Of a DNA stretch of 6,723 nt, positions 4,649 through 6,723 are shown one piece after another. Origin of the DNA: DSFT01 sp032249175 (lineage in GTDB: Bacteria > Hydrothermota > Hydrothermia > LBFQ01 > DSFT01); NCBI GenBank assembly GCA_032249175.1, contig JAVVGK010000090.1, forward strand, positions 1 through 6,723. The letters are read 5' to 3'. Position 1 is the stretch's first letter. Each line of letters opens with the position of its first letter. The notes below the pieces were generated by a model that saw only the letters and a program-made list of their open reading frames with translations, ran no database searches and had not been told where the DNA came from. Made by a program: the position numbers and the translations under genes.

Positions 4649-5719
4649 GAGCAGAACTGTGCTAACTACATAACACTCAATAAATTCATTTTTTAAGTTA
4701 TTTCCGCTTTTTGGTTTTATTGAAATGGAATCCTTATTTAATTTTAAAACCTGACTAATGTTTTCTTTCATTTTGTCAATATAAGGTGTTAATTTTGGTT
4801 CTTTTAGTATAATAACTGCATCTATACTAATAATTTTATAGCCTTTTAAGCTACTTGAAAACTCTTTAAGTAGGTTTAAACTATAAGCATCTTTATTCTT
4901 TTCATTTTCAGCAAAAATTTCACCTATACTTTTATTCAAAATAATTCCACTTAAACTATCAATAATTGCATGAATAAGAGCATCTCCATCAGAATGACCA
5001 AAAGCTCCAAAATTAGATGGAATTTCAACACCACCAATAATAAGTTTCCTATTTTCAACAAGTGGATGAATATCATATCCAAAACCAACTTTTATATTTT
5101 TCATAAAAAAACTTTCCAAAATTTTAATGTCATCTTTAAATGTAATTTTAAAGTTTTCAAAATCTCCATTAATATATTTAATATCGTTTGAAATGAATGT
5201 TTTATAATAAAATGCATCATCTGTTCCATTTATATTGCTTTCAAATGCCTTTTCATAAGCAATTTTAATTAAATGTTTTTTAAATCCTTGTGGTGTTTGA
5301 ATTAACATTAAATTTTCTCTATTTATTTCATTACCAAATTTATCTCTTACAGTGTCCCTAACTTCAATAAATGGCACAACAGCATTATTTCCTTTTAATA
5401 ATTCTTCTTTAATTCTTAAAATTAACTCTTTACTTACATTTGGTCTGCTTGCGTCATGAATTAAAACAAAATCTCCACTTGAATTTATAATCCCATTATA
5501 ACTTGAATTTGCTCTCGTTTGACCACCATAAACAATTTTTACATTTTTTAAATCTAAATAAAAACCTTCTGGAATAACTAAAATTATTTCATCTACTAAG
5601 TTTTCAAATGCCTTTATTGAAAATTCATAAATTGGAATATCAAAAATTTTTAAAAATTGCTTATATCCACCAAATCTTAAACCTTTTCCTCCTGCTAAAA
5701 TTATCGCTGAAAACTTCAT
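4646..5719 (-). CDS. ispDF: Bifunctional IspDF: MEP cytidylyltransferase and MECDP synthase
   Basis: This fusion covers two steps of the MEP isoprenoid pathway. IspD adds CMP to 2-C-methyl-D-erythritol 4-phosphate, and IspF cyclises the phosphorylated product to the 2,4-cyclodiphosphate with release of CMP. The IspD half (1 to about 205) has AGGKGLRFGG (9-18), K20 in YKQFL, HDASRP with D89, VRDTV (120-124), and K191 in NFKITFKDD. These correspond to E. coli K27, D106 and K213. The IspF half starts near M206 and has D216 and H218 in GYDIHP and H242 in GHSDGD, the expected metal ligands. However, FPDTDP reads FAENEK (269-274), and the C-terminal KATTTE-LG segment with GRGEG is missing (around 335-345). 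The ATG overlaps the epimerase stop by four bases (ATGA). IspD is confident; IspF activity is less so. IspE is not in the window. Confidence 0.9.
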   Translation of the reverse strand: MKFSAIILAGGKGLRFGGYKQFLKIFDIPIYEFSIKAFENLVDEIILVIPEGFYLDLKNVKIVYGGQTRANSSYNGIINSSGDFVLIHDASRPNVSKELILRIKEELLKGNNAVVPFIEVRDTVRDKFGNEINRENLMLIQTPQGFKKHLIKIAYEKAFESNINGTDDAFYYKTFISNDIKYINGDFENFKITFKDDIKILESFFMKNIKVGFGYDIHPLVENRKLIIGGVEIPSNFGAFGHSDGDALIHAIIDSLSGIILNKSIGEIFAENEKNKDAYSLNLLKEFSSSLKGYKIISIDAVIILKEPKLTPYIDKMKENISQVLKLNKDSISIKPKSGNNLKNEFIECYVVSTVLL

Positions 5720-6675
5720 AATGATATTTTTATATTATTTGATAAAAACCAATTTATTGTCATTTTTAAACCTTCTTCAATTTTAACCTTCGGCTCCCAA
5801 TTTAATATATTTTTAGCTTTTGTTATGTCTGCTTTTGTTTCATATAAGTCAGCTTTATTAAAAGGCTCATATTTTATTTTTAGTTTTTTATTTAAAATTT
5901 TCTCAATAATTTTAATAACATCAATTAGCTTATTATCCTCATCATTTCCAAGATTTATAATTTCAAAACCTTCTAATTGATAAGCAAGATAAGTTCCAAT
6001 AGCAATATCATCTATATAAGTAAAGCTTCTTCTTTGACTACCATCACCATATATTGTAATTTCTTCATCATTTATTGCCCAATAAACAAATCTAAATATG
6101 CTCATATCTGGTCTTCCAGCAGGTCCATAAACTGTAAAGTATCTTAAAACAATAGCAGATATTCCATATAGATAATGAAAAGTCCAAATTAAATTTTCAG
6201 CAGATTTTTTACTTACAGCATAAGGAGAAAGCATATTATCGCATTTCATATCTTCTTTAAATGGTGGTTTTTGTCCAGCGTATATTGATGATGTGGATGC
6301 TAAAACAATTTTTCTTACATTAAATTCAATCATAAGCTCTAAAAGATTTAAGGTTCCAATAACATTTACTTCAAAATAATCCTTTGGATTTAACAAACTA
6401 TTTCTTACACCTGCTTTTGCTGAAAGATTTATAATACCTTCAAAATTGTAGATTTTAAATATGTTTCTTAAACCTTCTTTATCTCTAATATCAGAAAGAA
6501 TAAAATCAAAATTTTCATAATTTTTCAAATAGTTTATGCGATACTCTTTTAGTGATAAATCGTAATATGGGTCAAAATTATCAATGCCTATGACTTTATA
6601 ATTATTTTTTAAAAACAACTCACAAACCTTATATCCAATAAATCCAGCACAACCAGTTATAAGAATTTTTTTCAA
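5716..6675 (-). CDS. NAD-dependent sugar-nucleotide epimerase (UDP-glucuronate 4-epimerase type)
   Basis: This is an extended SDR protein of 319 residues, likely epimerising a UDP-sugar at C4 for capsule, lipopolysaccharide or other surface glycans. The NAD-binding motif TGCAGFIG (7-14) is followed by IDNFDPYYDLSLKEYR (31-46), a signature typical of UDP-glucuronate 4-epimerases. NLSAKAGVRNSL (83-94), the catalytic STSS (127-130) and Y152-x3-K156, then RYFTVYGPAGRPDM (178-191) and YGDGSQRRSFTYIDD (209-223) fit the same group. UDP-glucose or GalNAc epimerase activity cannot be excluded. The start is TTG at 6673-6675. No ATG or GTG lies in frame between it and the upstream stop at 6706-6708, and the TTG gives the expected MKKILITG beginning. 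It leads the epimerase-ispDF-topA unit, overlapping ispDF by four bases. Confidence 0.88.
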   Translation of the reverse strand: MKKILITGCAGFIGYKVCELFLKNNYKVIGIDNFDPYYDLSLKEYRINYLKNYENFDFILSDIRDKEGLRNIFKIYNFEGIINLSAKAGVRNSLLNPKDYFEVNVIGTLNLLELMIEFNVRKIVLASTSSIYAGQKPPFKEDMKCDNMLSPYAVSKKSAENLIWTFHYLYGISAIVLRYFTVYGPAGRPDMSIFRFVYWAINDEEITIYGDGSQRRSFTYIDDIAIGTYLAYQLEGFEIINLGNDEDNKLIDVIKIIEKILNKKLKIKYEPFNKADLYETKADITKAKNILNWEPKVKIEEGLKMTINWFLSNNIKISL

Positions 6676-6723
6676 TATAAAAATTTTAAAGGAAAAGACT
6701 TTACTTTATAAGGCAATCTCCAA
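6676..6723 (-). promoter_or_regulatory. Upstream region of the epimerase gene with TAAAATTTTTA
   Basis: These 48 bases contain no Shine-Dalgarno sequence. A TAAAATTTTTA segment (6678-6688) lies 2 bases before the TTG start and resembles the elements before topA and the SDR gene. TTGCC and TATAA-like words occur further up but not at standard spacing, so no confident promoter is called. The window ends here; an upstream gene may belong to the same operon. Confidence 0.2.

Noticed and set aside
4970..5191. Plus-strand open frame of 73 codons opposite ispDF
   Set aside because: It lies wholly antisense to a well-supported gene, has low-complexity Asn/Lys/Phe-rich composition typical of a reverse-strand shadow in A+T-rich DNA, and has no recognisable domain.
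1..6723. Archaeal origin, suggested by the A+T richness and possible thermophily
   Set aside because: The MEP-pathway IspDF fusion, the bacterial topoisomerase I layout and the type IX tail-like relic all indicate a bacterium.

Overview
The window is a strongly A+T-rich bacterial chromosome segment. All six intact genes lie on the minus strand, so transcription runs right to left. Bacterial identity follows from the MEP isoprenoid enzymes (an IspD-IspF fusion) and a bacterial-type topoisomerase I. The lineage is not certain. Two weak clues point to the FCB superphylum or a neighbour such as the WOR-3/Hydrothermae-type phyla. One is a plus-strand relic that reads like the C-terminal sorting tail of a type IX secretion (Por) cargo protein. 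The other is that five of the six genes lack a clear Shine-Dalgarno sequence. A reverse-gyrase-like active-site motif in the topoisomerase and the endonuclease V would suit a thermophile, but that is inference.

Right block (6675 to 2649, minus): a UDP-glucuronate/UDP-glucose 4-epimerase-like sugar-nucleotide epimerase with a TTG start, then the ispDF fusion (4-base overlap), then topA (14-base gap). This looks like one operon of housekeeping genes. The topoisomerase has no zinc ribbons and no cysteine at all. It ends instead in three copies of a 40-residue repeat. The IspF half keeps the metal-binding residues but lacks the usual C-terminal signature.

Middle gap (2175-2648): no intact gene. 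It holds GC-rich hairpins, one copy of an exact 27-base direct repeat, the type IX tail relic on the plus strand, and hairpins on both sides of the topA 3' end.

Left block (2174 to 216, minus): an SDR-fold protein without the standard SDR catalytic residues, endonuclease V (deoxyinosine repair) and QueE (queuosine/7-deazaguanine pathway). They overlap by 11 and 1 bases and so are probably co-transcribed and translationally coupled.

Left gap (1-215): the second copy of the 27-base repeat and further hairpins of the same families. The left operon is therefore bracketed by related intergenic repeat DNA. I see no CRISPR array, tRNA, rRNA, transposase or complete mobile element. The most unusual items are the repeat-tailed topoisomerase, the altered IspF and SDR active sites, the secretion-tail relic and the intergenic repeat family.
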